64,000 bases of DNA from Arenicola marina (taxonomy: Eukaryota; Annelida; Polychaeta; Arenicolidae), in assembly GCA_964019135.1 (NCBI GenBank), contig OZ025248.1, positions 37,441,670 through 37,505,669 on the forward strand, read 5' to 3'. Of the stretch, positions 36,082 to 46,871 are shown in pieces. The notes beneath the pieces are model-generated. The model was not told where the DNA came from. It searched no databases and saw only the letters and a program-made list of their open reading frames with translations. Every line of letters starts with the position of its first letter. Within the stretch, counting starts at the first letter, position 1. A program made the translations under genes and the position numbers.

Positions 36082-37912
36082 AGGGAAGTCATTCCGAACT
36101 TGTGCCAGCATCCATGTACGACAGATGGTCACGCAACACGTGCTTACGTCGAGAGTAGGCGGTAGCGACCCCCCCCCCCCCCCCACCACCATCCAACTCC
36201 ACCCCCATCTGCATCCGGCGCATCTATATCTCCCTTTGAAGTAGTCCCTGCCAGTACCACGAGTGATCTCCATTGTCGGCCTTCCTTCAGGACCGGTGGA
36301 TCGCATAAAACCGACTACTATCCATTTACCCAGCGATAACATTGAAATGTCAGTCGTTACCTTCATAAGAAACGACTAATTGATGGCGATGAATGTGCCC
36401 GGAAGCCTTGTGTATAAAGCAGGTTGGGGATTTGAAGGAGATGGGGAAGGCATGAGACTGGGTTTGGGTTTACAAGGTTTCCATTACATTTTCCGAATAA
36501 TGAAATGATATGCTATTGGACTAAATCACTGTAAGAACACATGAATCTTGTTTACTATGTGAGAAGGCGAGGGTTGATTTCTGAACATGGATGAGCAATG
36601 GATGTGGGCTGCAATGCCCAATCTTACTAGGGTATCAATTCATGGTCGCCCACCCACTGCGCCCCGTCCCATCACTCATCAGCTGAACTGTGCTTCCGGT
36701 CTCCTGCCTTTGGAATGGCGTAGAACTTCCTCCCACTCTCATATCTTGGATGCGCCAAGGCACACCAGGGGAGTACGTCAATTCTGGCGATCAAAAAAAA
36801 ACTTATATACTGACCTCCCTCTAAAGTAGTTAGGCCAAGCATATGGCGCACGCGTTGCTGGTCTATTACTCATTAGTGAATTTTCGGGTCAGTGGGTCAA
36901 GAAAGTGAAGTGGGGTTGGGCGTGACAGCCACAAAGACGTGTCACCTCTGAGCTACACTATCAACATAACAGTCACTCATTCCCCTCCCCCACTAATCAG
37001 CATCAAACTACATTCCGTCTCCGGCGCAATCCTTGACTTGGAATTAATTGAAGGGGAATACTAACGAATCAAAGTGAAATAAAACGCTAACGTGTAGCTA
37101 TATATTTTCAATGTAAAGTAGGTCAGTTGGATACTAATTTCACCAGCGATAGCTATCAAGTCATTGTCAACGTTCTGGTCAATTCACTGATATATTAAGA
37201 AGAAGGGGTGCGAGGGGACTAGCCAAGTTATTATTGTTAGTGACTGGATCTTGTCAGTCCACACGTTACTTGTGGATCACAATATGGTGTGTGTTAAAAG
37301 TACAAACGAGAACCATGGAGTTTAATGAAGGCTTCAGTTCTTTATTATAGATGGTAACGACAAAGGCTGATCCAATCACTTGAAATTTTAATCTATCCAT
37401 CGTCGTCCCATATTCATTACGCAAGGCAAAATCCTTCTCTAATTCTCTAAAACATTCCACCGCCAGCGCAATGGGTGGCGAGATTTGGAAGCTTGACCGT
37501 GATTGTGTGTGACATGCCCATGGCGACCTGGCATTCTGCCACGCGCCATGCAGGCCGGTGGTTCCTGGAAACGCAAACAACGAAAAGATGAAGATACGTT
37601 GTGCTTGAGAGTGTGTCGGGTGGGTGGGTTGGGGGAGCGGGGGGGGGGGGGCGGGCAGAATGGTGTTCGACCCTAGATTGAGGTAAATATCACCCGCTCA
37701 CGTGGGATGCCGTGTGTACCATGCCGCTCCATGCCTCTCTTGTCCACTGCCCTCTGGCCAATCAACTGACAAGTGTGTCTGTATACTCCCAGATTGAATT
37801 GTTGAGCAGTCCCACTGAGTTAATCCATCCAGATGACCGGCGTGGTTCGCACAATGAATGACCGACACCAATCATGGTTTAAGAGAGGAGGCCGCAGCAC
37901 GAGGGACTCCAT

Positions 37913-38130
37913 ATTGGGTAAGTTGCTCAGTTGGTAAGCCAGGCCGAGCTGCAGATCAACGGGTCATTTTGAAACGCACCCCGTCGCCTCCATATGAGGC
38001 TTGCTTCACCCATACTCATGTTGTTGTCTCAGAAAGCTACAATAATCTCATAATATTTACATGGTCTAGGGTGGGTAAAGGCACTAACGTGCCTGTACTA
38101 CGGTGGCCTAAAATAACATTTCATTTCTCT
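37913..38130 (+). mobile_element. tRNA-derived SINE in Q
   Basis: gttgctcagttggtaagcca is a clear A-box-like tRNA head; the B-box region (aaacgcaccccg) is decayed. The tail matches 50202-50395 and 18775-18960, with an extra segment around 38035-38095. Confidence 0.6.
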
Positions 38131-40807
38131 TTTTTGTGACACTGAACGTTGATACCAAAGATATGAGAGCTCTGTGAGATGGTCCTGTATGGGGGCGCCA
38201 CTCTCCGATATTGGTGAATTATATGTCCACGTTGCAACAACTCCCTTTAGATCTATCACCCATGAGTCGCCATATTTTACGGATTTTCCCAGCAACCATT
38301 GTGTTAACCGACCAGCTAACGGCCGATTAATGCAACTTTTCGTCGACACAGGATGTAGGTCAACAGATGGACGGCGTCAGACCGAGGCTCCCGTTGAGGC
38401 CCAGAGATACAACGGCGAGCCGCGTATTCCTGGGATGCCTTTAACGGGTAAGACAAGACCCTGCCTCCAAGCAGGTTAATATTGATATCGCTGGAATCTC
38501 AACCATTTGTATGATTCAGTGGAATGGTTAGCCTTTGAATTATTCACTCTCGACCGCGGTACCCGTTGTTGATGTCATTTTGATGTCTGTTTGCTTCTGG
38601 TTCCATCGAGGCTTTCTTTATCCCCAAGGTCCCCTTCTCTCATGTGGTTTATACATACACTAATGTTATCGCGTAATGCATCATGGCCGCCAGAGACATA
38701 ACTGGAGATTATATAACACCCACGGGGTATATTTAATCAGACTCCCTCGCGAGGCACAGTGACTGTGGCCTATGCCATTGCCATATGAAAATGTCACACT
38801 TGATGTACGGTGGCTGAAGTTGTTACAGCTTCTGTTCCAGACTGTGTCGGTGTTCACAACGGAGTTCTCTACTTGTGAATTATGTGTTAAACAAACTACC
38901 GATGGCGAGTGGAAGTTGAACCATGGACTTCTCCATCTATATGATCATTCATTGAAAAGGAACTGGCCGTAACAATGATGCGAATAAACAAATGGCCATT
39001 ACTGCAGTCTCGATGCATAAATCGATTTAGTTTTGTTCGAACCGTCATCTTTTATATGATAGACGTCACCATGTCACATTGCGAACCCTGTGTTGGTGGC
39101 GTGGAGTTAAGATGGAATTATTCAGCGGATTCGCATTAGGAATAATGGAAAACACTTTACAGATGACACCGGGTAATAAACATATAGTTTATATGCCGAT
39201 GCCTTAAAAAACGAAAGAATGTTTACGGAGGGGCTATGTGCTGGAGCTTGGGCTGATCCCATGAGGCCGATGTGTTATAGTTAGGGCCCCAGGCCCGTAT
39301 TGAGGGCCAGCACCCAACTCCTTAGGAAGTCCCGTTTGGACCCGGGACTTTTTGATGTCTTCTACTGGACATAATCCGATCCATCGCACCCACCATTTCC
39401 TGTCTAGAATACAACCCGCACTTTTCACCCGGGACACCCAGTGCTTCTCTCAGAGTCGAAAACTACACGCCCCGAACTGAAGGGGATTTGATTAGGCATT
39501 TCTTGGTGGATTTAGTTTTATCGGCACCAAAAGAGATACAAAGGGAGATCATTGCGCCACGAATAACAAATGTATCAGATCGGTAAATATCATGTATTGG
39601 TTTCATTTACGATAACCCCTATATCCCTGTATTCTGCGGAATTAAGATCATGTATTATACATTTATTTTGCTGATTTGTGTTTAGTCCTAATAAAGTCCT
39701 AATTTAGTTCAAATAGAAAACAAAACTATAAGTTAACTTTGAACACTAATTAAACACCGCTGGCAGTACTTAGTCTATGTGCAATGCGTCGTTTACAATC
39801 AATAAACTTCCCTTCTACCGGAAATAATAGTCAGCATGCGCCGCTACATAACTCTGCTCTCTCATATAATTTGTACGACTGGATTTTTTTCGCTAAGAAA
39901 GCTCAGAAGTGTGGCGGAAGCAAGAAAAAATGAAGGAGGGGATAATTTTCTTTGTGTGGTTTGTTAGTCGCGGATGAATAACAATGTTGACAACCTTATG
40001 GCACAGATGGTGCTGATATAACTGCCCAGGATGTTGGCTGTGACGTATAGTATGTGAAAACGACAGGCGTGGGGTGGGGAGGAGGGGTACTACAAAACGA
40101 ATCTATCTCTCTTTCGTCTGTAATTGTGTTTGCTTGTTTTTTGGCGAACTAACGTCTCAATCACTTTAGAGCCATACACACGATATCTAGGCACCGTCGT
40201 GAGACAGCTGCTGCCGAATACAGGTGGTTTCAATAAGCGCTGCGCCATTCAAGTGATGAACGATACAAAGACGTGGCCAAATTATTAAGTTGTGTCAAGA
40301 CAGATTGCGTTAGCAGGCCAAAACGTACGCTATCTATTTCCGCATTATTAATATTCATGGATTCACCACAAATTTGTCAATTGTAACTTGTATGAAAATG
40401 ATTAATTACTAACTCAATAGAAAACATATACAGGCAGCAGAACGAATTGCGTAATTCCCACTTGTCTTATATATGAAGCCATCAACTTGTCAAGTAATTA
40501 CACAGTTGCTGAGGCGCCGCTGCCAGGCCATGTGGTTAACTGGGATAGCGATTTTATAGATTCCACCCAGGAATTCATTATATGGCAGGTAAGTAGAGCA
40601 CAACGCCACAACTGGGGAAGTTTCCTTCTGGCTGTCAGCAAAGACCGATTCGTCTTTATGCCCGAACAATTCATAGTTTTGCCGCGTGCCGGAGAAAACG
40701 ACCAGCCACAACCAGTGCTTCCGTGATAGGTTGCCAGCCCCCCACCCCCCCCCCCCCCCTCCCAACCCCGCTCCCCTGCAACGCGGCGTCCCTGTGTGTA
40801 AGAGTAC

Positions 40808-40897
40808 CCTCATGGCAGGCGACATTTCCTGCCACTGACAGCAGACGACATTTCCTGCCACTGACAGCAGACGACATTTCCTGCCACTGACAGCAGG
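40808..40897 (-). repeat. 26-bp minisatellite, about three units
   Basis: Three near-identical units of gacgacatttcctgccactg. The short array lies at a module joint. Confidence 0.85.
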
Positions 40898-41810
40898 CTT
40901 AATCTAGCCAACATGGGCTGATGATGACCATGGCCCGCCGAGATGTATCTCAAGCCATGATGATGAAATGCGGATATGTGGTAGGATACATATGCAGATG
41001 ACGTTCGGTGTGGGGGGAGGGTAGCAGCTAGGTGACGAGGGGGGGGGCATAGTTAAGTATGCCCATTCGCTCCGCCCGCCTTACCCTTCATTTCGCAGTG
41101 GTCGAGCCCTACTGGTCATGGTACGACCGCATGGGATTACGTGCGGGTTGATATGATGCTTGGAAACTTTGATATAGTTGAGAAATGAGGTATAACCTAA
41201 ATGACCTGCGTGATGACACTCTGAAACCAACTGTGAATAGTTTACCCCAAGTCTCACATAGAAACCTTTTATAATACAGTTGGACATCCACAAGGTAAAA
41301 CAAAAATGTCAGATTGCATGTTTCGGGGCAGGAGGGAGGGGGCAGTGGGGACAGGGGGGTAGGAGCAGGGGGAGAGTGGTGGAAACAGATACGGGGGCTA
41401 GGGGGTCCTGTCCAAACAGTGAATGCAATTTAAGCAAAAAACAAGCATCCAGACTGAAACAAATAGGAAGGTTGATCCTCTGCTTCAAACAAGTCTGCTT
41501 TTTCCCTTGCCCGCTTAACTATCTATTGGATCAACCAGTTTTTGTTGTGTTTTGTTGTTTACCACCCTTCACTCGCCACGTTTGACTTCGTTGCAACGAT
41601 TGGAAACGTCCCCTTTCGCATCCAAAGTAATTAATTACTTAGCACAAAGTCTCCCGGTCGACCTTAGTGGCAAAATCTCATCGCACCTGCTTCATAAAAA
41701 CGTCTTATCAAACGCACTCCATTCTTTTGATTCACCGACAGCGCCACAGTGCCATAGCTACCGCCCCACCCCCTCCCGCTAATCCCGCCCCACATCATCC
41801 ATGCAATGCA

Positions 41811-42014
41811 GACCCACACCCGACCCACACCCGACCCACACCCGACTTACACCCGCACCACACCCGACCCACACCCGACCCACACCCGACCCACACCCGA
41901 CCTACATCCGACCCACACCCGACCCACACCAGACCCACACCAGACCCACACCCGACCCACACCAGACCCACACCCGACCCACACCCGACCCACACCCGAC
42001 CTACACCCGACCCA
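41811..42014 (+). repeat. 11-bp minisatellite, about 18 units
   Basis: Units of gacccacaccc with a/c variants. The sister F copy holds only about three inverted units near 15766-15800, so this is an expansion. The period is not a multiple of three, so all three frames stay open and give meaningless Thr/Pro/His-rich peptides. Confidence 0.92.
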
Positions 42015-42102
42015 TGCTACCCCCGCGATATGGCATGTTTGCATGATTTGCAGCTTCCTGGTAAACAACTAAGAAAGAAACTAAATAAGAGCGTTCATTT
42101 GT

Positions 42103-42970
42103 AAGCTGTAAATATTTAGATTTTATGCGGATAAATAACAAAATTTGTAATAAGGCGTATAAGGTGATAGTAAAAGAATTACAAGTGTCGAAAACAAACG
42201 AAATAAAATGGGCAGAAAACTTGAATCTTAATTTAGAAGAAACCCCATGGAAAACCCTGTACTGCCTACCATTGAAGTGTACGGTTAACGAGAAATTGCG
42301 AAGCTTTCAATATCAATTTTTATGCAGAACTATAATTACCAATAAATTTGTGTTTCTATGTAAACTGGTAGACACTGAAAAATGTTGTTTTTGTCATAAG
42401 GTTAATGAAACTATAGAACATCTGTTCTGGGAATGTGATGTTGCACAGCGACTTTGGACCAGCTTATCTACAGCGCTAGACGGTAGAAGTGTGCATGTAA
42501 TAAGTGATAATTTGAATTTTAAATCAGCTATGCTAGGGTTAGAAAACGGACAAAACAAGATACTGGTCAATCAGATATTTATTATTGTTAAGAATTACAT
42601 CAATACTTGTAAATGGAAAAACTCCATTCCAAATGTGATACATTTGTTAAAACTTATCAAATACTACCACTTGCTAGAAGAAACAGTTGTACAAGATAAG
42701 TCAGAAAGATGTAAGCAATGTTTGATTGATAAGTGGAATCCCATCATAGACAAATTGCAATCGACTTGAATATTATGGATTAGTGCTATGGTTATTACAT
42801 TAAGACACAGTTTCTGTTTGATTTCGCCTTGTTTTTTGTTTTTCTGTGTCTTTTTTCATGCATACAAGTACTTCTACCTCACTGTGTTAATGTAATGTCG
42901 ACAGAATATGAATTATGTACCGTGCCTTGCCTGTTTCGGAAATAAAAAAAAAAAAAAAAAAAAAAAAAAA
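42103..42970 (+). mobile_element. Short 3' copy of an L1/Tx1-like LINE
   Basis: Flanked by a 12-bp duplication (gcgttcatttgt at 42091-42102 and 42971-42982) and ending in a 27-base A-run preceded by aataaa. The uninterrupted sister sequence gtctttcccaaacaaatgaa (reverse complement) lies near 15690-15710. This is a heavily 5'-truncated insertion of about 0.87 kb. The pure A-tail and matching duplication point to a young insertion. Confidence 0.93.
42125..42769 (+). pseudogene. C-terminal fragment of LINE ORF2
   Basis: A 214-residue open frame with no reverse-transcriptase core. It aligns with the last 220 or so residues of the ORF2 at 30898: EKLRSFQYQFLCRTIITNKF, C87/C88-F-C90...H99-x4-C104 (CCFCHKVNETIEHLFWEC), then NQIFIIVKNYINTCKW and LIDKWNPIIDKL. 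The Cys/His spacing equals that of the larger LINE, so both belong to one clade but are clearly different families. The first Met is only an internal residue of the ancestral protein. It could be mistaken for a small host gene; the A-tail and target duplication show otherwise. Confidence 0.9.
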
Positions 42971-44051
42971 GCGTTCATTTGTTTGGGAAAGACTGGAGAA
43001 TGAAAACCTGTCTGGTGTTAGGTCGTCAGACAGGTGTATATAGGTCAGACTGAGGGCAATCCCGGACGCATGCGCGAGTCCGGTAGACGATCTGTCCCGG
43101 AAGACGGCCAGGCCACCTAGCGTGTTAACCATCGGATGACCAAATACTAAAATATGGTACCAGAGTCTCTGGAGGATGTCAACGCCCCCTTTCCTTTGTC
43201 AAGTCAGCACTTTAGCTCGAATATACGCCAAAACCTGATCTCATCTCTATTTAACTGGAATGGAATTAAATCACGGAAAGATTTTTGTCTCAACTACTTG
43301 CGTCAATTAGCAATAATATCCAGAGTAAATACCTAATGAAAACTTTGAATTGAAAATATTTGTTGAGATGTTTACGTTATATAATTTACCATTATCAAGG
43401 TGAGAAGCGTATATCTTGTTTGTTAAACGTGTTTTGAGTGATTATGCGAACATCAATTAGTCGACTTAGCTATCGAACAACATGATCGCAGGTTCACCCT
43501 CATTGTGTTGATGGTAAACAACCTGGGGATTTTGTTAGATTAAAGCTTAATAATCTTATTTCTCGTTTGTCCATAAAATCCAGAAGCAAAGCACGCTATT
43601 TAAAATACGCGTGGGTATTACAAAGTCCACGTCGGAATTTAATTACTATTTACGAGGTACAATAGAGGAAGGACCACGGTGCGTCTTAACCCACGACGGT
43701 CTGTTACTAGTCATCTTGGGGGCCTCCGCGGTGAGAGCGGTCGGGTGAGGCCGCATGTCGTGCGACCCCTCTCACGTTGTGAACCCAGGGCTTTCTCCTT
43801 CCGCCAGGCGAGGAGTAACAAGGCACTGGCGATGACAGGTGGTGCTGAAGAGGGCGGGGAGGATTCTATGGCCCCCCGTGGAGGTCGGGATAGACAGCAG
43901 GGCTGCTGGGGACGTCTCTACCGCCCCATACTGACGTCACACCCACAACTCACCCCACCCCCTACCTCACCCCGCCATTCTCGTGGCAACACACGTACAG
44001 CCTGAGACGTCTAGCGCATTAACAAGACATACCAAGGAGTCATGATACACA

Positions 44052-44257
44052 TTTAATGCATACTTCTATTGTTTCCTCGGAGTCGTGTTTTGCCGGTAAG
44101 GACCTGCGGACCGTGAGCAGGAGGTCATTATTGTACCAAAGCGGGTCATTCTTGTGACGGAACTATAATGACCCGCTTTGGTACAATAATGACCTCCTGC
44201 TCACATACGCCATGCCATCGCCGCCTCCTCGGAGGAAACAATAGAAGTAGGCATTAA
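44052..44257. repeat. Nested double hairpin, about 206 bp
   Basis: Outer arms (44052-44081 and 44226-44257) carry acttctattgtttcctcgg and its complement. Inner arms (44113-44150 and 44167-44204) are 38 bp and perfectly complementary (ggtcattattgtaccaaagc), with a 16-bp loop. A foldback structure; no coding content. Confidence 0.9.
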
Positions 44258-44260
44258 GCC

Positions 44261-44363
44261 AGATAAGGAATGAGTTGTAGGTCATTATTGGGATCTCACA
44301 ACTTCTCGGCTACGCCTCGAAGTTCTTCGATCCCAATAATGACCTACAACTTATTCCTTATCT
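44261..44363. repeat. Hairpin of the same family as 12655-12733
   Basis: Arms agataaggaatgagttgtag... ending gggatc (44261-44295) and their complement (44329-44363), around a 33-bp loop that itself contains a small stem (cttctcgg...cgaag). Only three bases from the preceding double hairpin. Both share aggtcattattg inside the arms, so they are related. Confidence 0.9.
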
Positions 44364-46712
44364 AATACGTAGAGAGCAAAAATATTGAGGAAACCTGCCA
44401 CAAGGATGCCACTCGGTATACACGGGGAATTAAATGTGGATTAGTCGTGATGTGTGATTGTTTCATTGGCCCTGCATGCTTCTGTTGCCCTGTATATTGG
44501 GGATTTATGAAGCTGACGCGAGGAAACTCACGGTGACTGGTAGGGCCTGGCTTGGCTGACTGTTAAAAGAAACCTTTAACCTTTAATGATGAAGCTATAT
44601 CACTGCCAAATCGACGTCTTGTGCTGATGCACATCCTGATGTCAGCAGATGATATTTCCATCCTGTTCAATGAAACACGTAAATTTATGTTATCGCTCGC
44701 ATAGAATATTATATATGAGCAGCAGCTTACACAAACCACAAGCTATCATAGTCCAAAATGACTAAAGGGAGGCATAAAGGCCTGAATGTGGCGTGCGTGT
44801 GTAACATTGTTGGTATGACCTGCCAGGGAAAACAAGCACGGTGTCAACGGTCGCCATTCCCCAGACGGACCACGCGCCTCGAATCAACACTCTTGCGGCT
44901 ATATAATAAGAGCACCATAACTTTAAACTCTGACAGCGCTCCAGGGGCGGCTCCGGGACTGAGCCACAGTCCTCCAGCTCCACTCGCGGCCCTACACGGG
45001 GTACCCTAGCCACAGTCCCCCAGCTCCATCCCAGGCCCTACACGTGGTCCCTTACCGGGGACCCACACCTATCATTAACAGCTCATGTACTAGGCATTTA
45101 ACCCTCGTTTGAGCATTTCGTCTGAGATCATTCACTGCTACAAGCCGCAGTGCCATGCCGCCCCGTTAAAAAAAAGAGAAAACTGCGAGCGCCTGTTGCT
45201 GATAAAGGTCGTAAGATCGTGTTCTCCACCAGATAACCCTGCAGACACCATGCCGCTGGCGTACCTGGCATGTGTCTCGCGGTTAGATATAAAACACCGG
45301 TGTAAATAGCGCAGGAGAAAATTGATTTCTGTGGCAGATAATGGAATTCTGGAGCAAACACTCTTTATTTATTCGTTTTTCATGGAATAAAATATCGATC
45401 AGATATGCTCACACTGGTTGCCCTTATTCCCTGGCAAAAATCTGAATATTATATACGAGTCATGCGTGAGCTATTATCATATAATAATAGCCGAATGACC
45501 CTTGATTCTCAGGGGTCTGGTTGTCATGACGGATACGCGATAGCTCCCATTATACGTTCAATCTTCCCATCGTATCTTTGCCGTTATGATCGAACTCGTG
45601 GTGAAGGCGTAATTGGCAGTAATACGTGAGCTATACTGTGGAAATGTCGCGTTAACCTGGACAAACGACGTTTTCCGAAGGTTAATACTCTTGCAATTAA
45701 ATGCCACGTGGTGCTTCGACTAATTATAAATTGAATTTCCGGTAAAAGAACACGACAAGATGCGTAATAGAATGTAAAACTCATGCCCGGCGCCAGTTGG
45801 ACTTGGCGGGGACCAATACTGGGGAAAACCCTCACCCGATTCCCGAGACATGGTGACCGGCATGAACAGACCGTGAAGATACAGTCTGGCTTCTCTTGGG
45901 ACGCCCGTGCATCTTCTTCGTAGCCTCTCACGCTCTTGTCGGTAGTGAACAGCATCACAGCATGTTGTGTTTTCGGTGAGTGATAATTGGGTGAGTGGTA
46001 TTTTGAGTATTGCTAGGTTTGAAAATCCGATCAAAGCGTTATACTTAGCGCTCAGTGCGGTCTATGACCGACGGAGGAGAGGACTGAGGCAGGGCATCGT
46101 TTTAGCATAGTTTAAACATAGCTTTTCGAATCACAGTTTTTGGCCTAGCCGATAGCTGTGATGATATCGCTACTTGCGCAGCTCCACTCTCCAGTGGATT
46201 TGAACCTATTGTAGACTCATTGCGGTGCCATGCTGAGATCACCATGTACTCCACTCCCCTTTCTCACCTCCAATCGCCTACGGTCTGCAGTCGTGTTCCC
46301 CAGCACCATCAGTGACAGGAACAGGTCTTGTTTACGACGAACGGCCGGTAACGTTTTGTCTGTGGACAGCTTCGAGTTGTGATCTATTTGTATCTCTAGC
46401 AAAGGGAGTTTTGTCACACGTAATTAACATGTCCTGTAACAAATGCGATATCCAACAGGAAGCGCGTGGGCTTCGCTGGCGGTATGATTATAGTTGTCAC
46501 ATTGTGTGGGAGTGATGAGCAAAACTGGATCAAAGATGTTAATCTGAGGCATAGTTAATCCTCTGGTTGACTGTAATATAACGGGCAGTGACTTAGGCTT
46601 GGAACAAATAGATCTGGTATCGTACCATCTCAATTGTCACTACTCGCGGCGGGTTACGATCAGTGCGTTACCCATGGAAACACACTAACAACGGCGACAT
46701 TGTTTCACAAGA

Positions 46713-46871
46713 ATATGACGTCACGTCAGTTCCGTCACAGCGAGTATTCCCGAACCACAAACCTGTCGCACCGCTTTCTCCGAATCTGTCACCAGGATAT
46801 GACGTCACGTCAGTTCCGTCACAGCGAGTATTCCTGAGCCACAAACCTGTCGCACCGCTTTCTCCGAATCT
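46713..46871 (+). repeat. 84-bp tandem duplication
   Basis: Two nearly identical copies start atatgacgtcacgtcagttc at 46713 and 46797. The other P copies (29640-29710; reverse of 12050-12130) have one unit. A recent local duplication; each unit holds the palindrome tgacgtca. Confidence 0.93.

Larger units (their letters stand above)
27285..40765 (+). repeat. Module PQ, copy 3 (interrupted by an L1/Tx1-like LINE)
   Basis: P runs 27285-30782 and resumes at 36064-37870; Q follows from about 37870 to 40765. Matches: 27922-27945 with 45782 and reversed 13281; 29163-29700 with the reverse of 12050-12580; 36082-36480 with 48870-49390; 37580-37870 with 49400-49690; 38184-39880 with 50684-51620; 39950-40760 with the reverse of 5459-6240. 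Short frames in it are not kept in phase between copies, so no gene is called. TATA-like words (28315, 28505) lack coding support. Confidence 0.75.
40778..43500 (-). repeat. Module F, copy 4 (inverted, large internal deletion)
   Basis: Read on the minus strand: 43500 to 41100 matches 15240-16600, interrupted by a LINE at 42103-42970. 41100 to 40905 jumps to the part equivalent to 58560-58770. Then comes the 26-bp minisatellite and the anchor gcaacgcggcgtccctgtgt (40778), which abuts Q directly. The module head, the 7-mer array and the block beyond are missing. The link to P continues at 44461-44700 beyond a 0.9-kb insertion. Confidence 0.7.
43510..44450. other. Insertion-like segment without module homology
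   Basis: The F-to-P linking sequence stops near 43500 and resumes near 44461 (gccctgcatgcttctgttgc, reverse of about 15180). The 0.94 kb between has no counterpart at 14880-15240. It holds a GC-rich stretch (43690-43990) with short frames that resemble nothing known to me, then two hairpins (44052-44363). It may be a non-autonomous element; ends not resolved. Confidence 0.5.

Noticed and set aside
41667-42104. 145-residue Thr/Pro/His frame
   Set aside because: Product of the 11-bp array; adjoining sequence is module F and non-coding in copy 2.
42125-42769. Small host gene with a zinc motif
   Set aside because: It matches the C-terminus of LINE ORF2, is followed by an A-tail and is bounded by a target duplication.
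43679-44005. GC-rich 108-residue plus-strand frame
   Set aside because: No recognisable motif, arginine-rich composition as expected from GC-rich random sequence, and it lies in an unresolved insertion next to hairpins.
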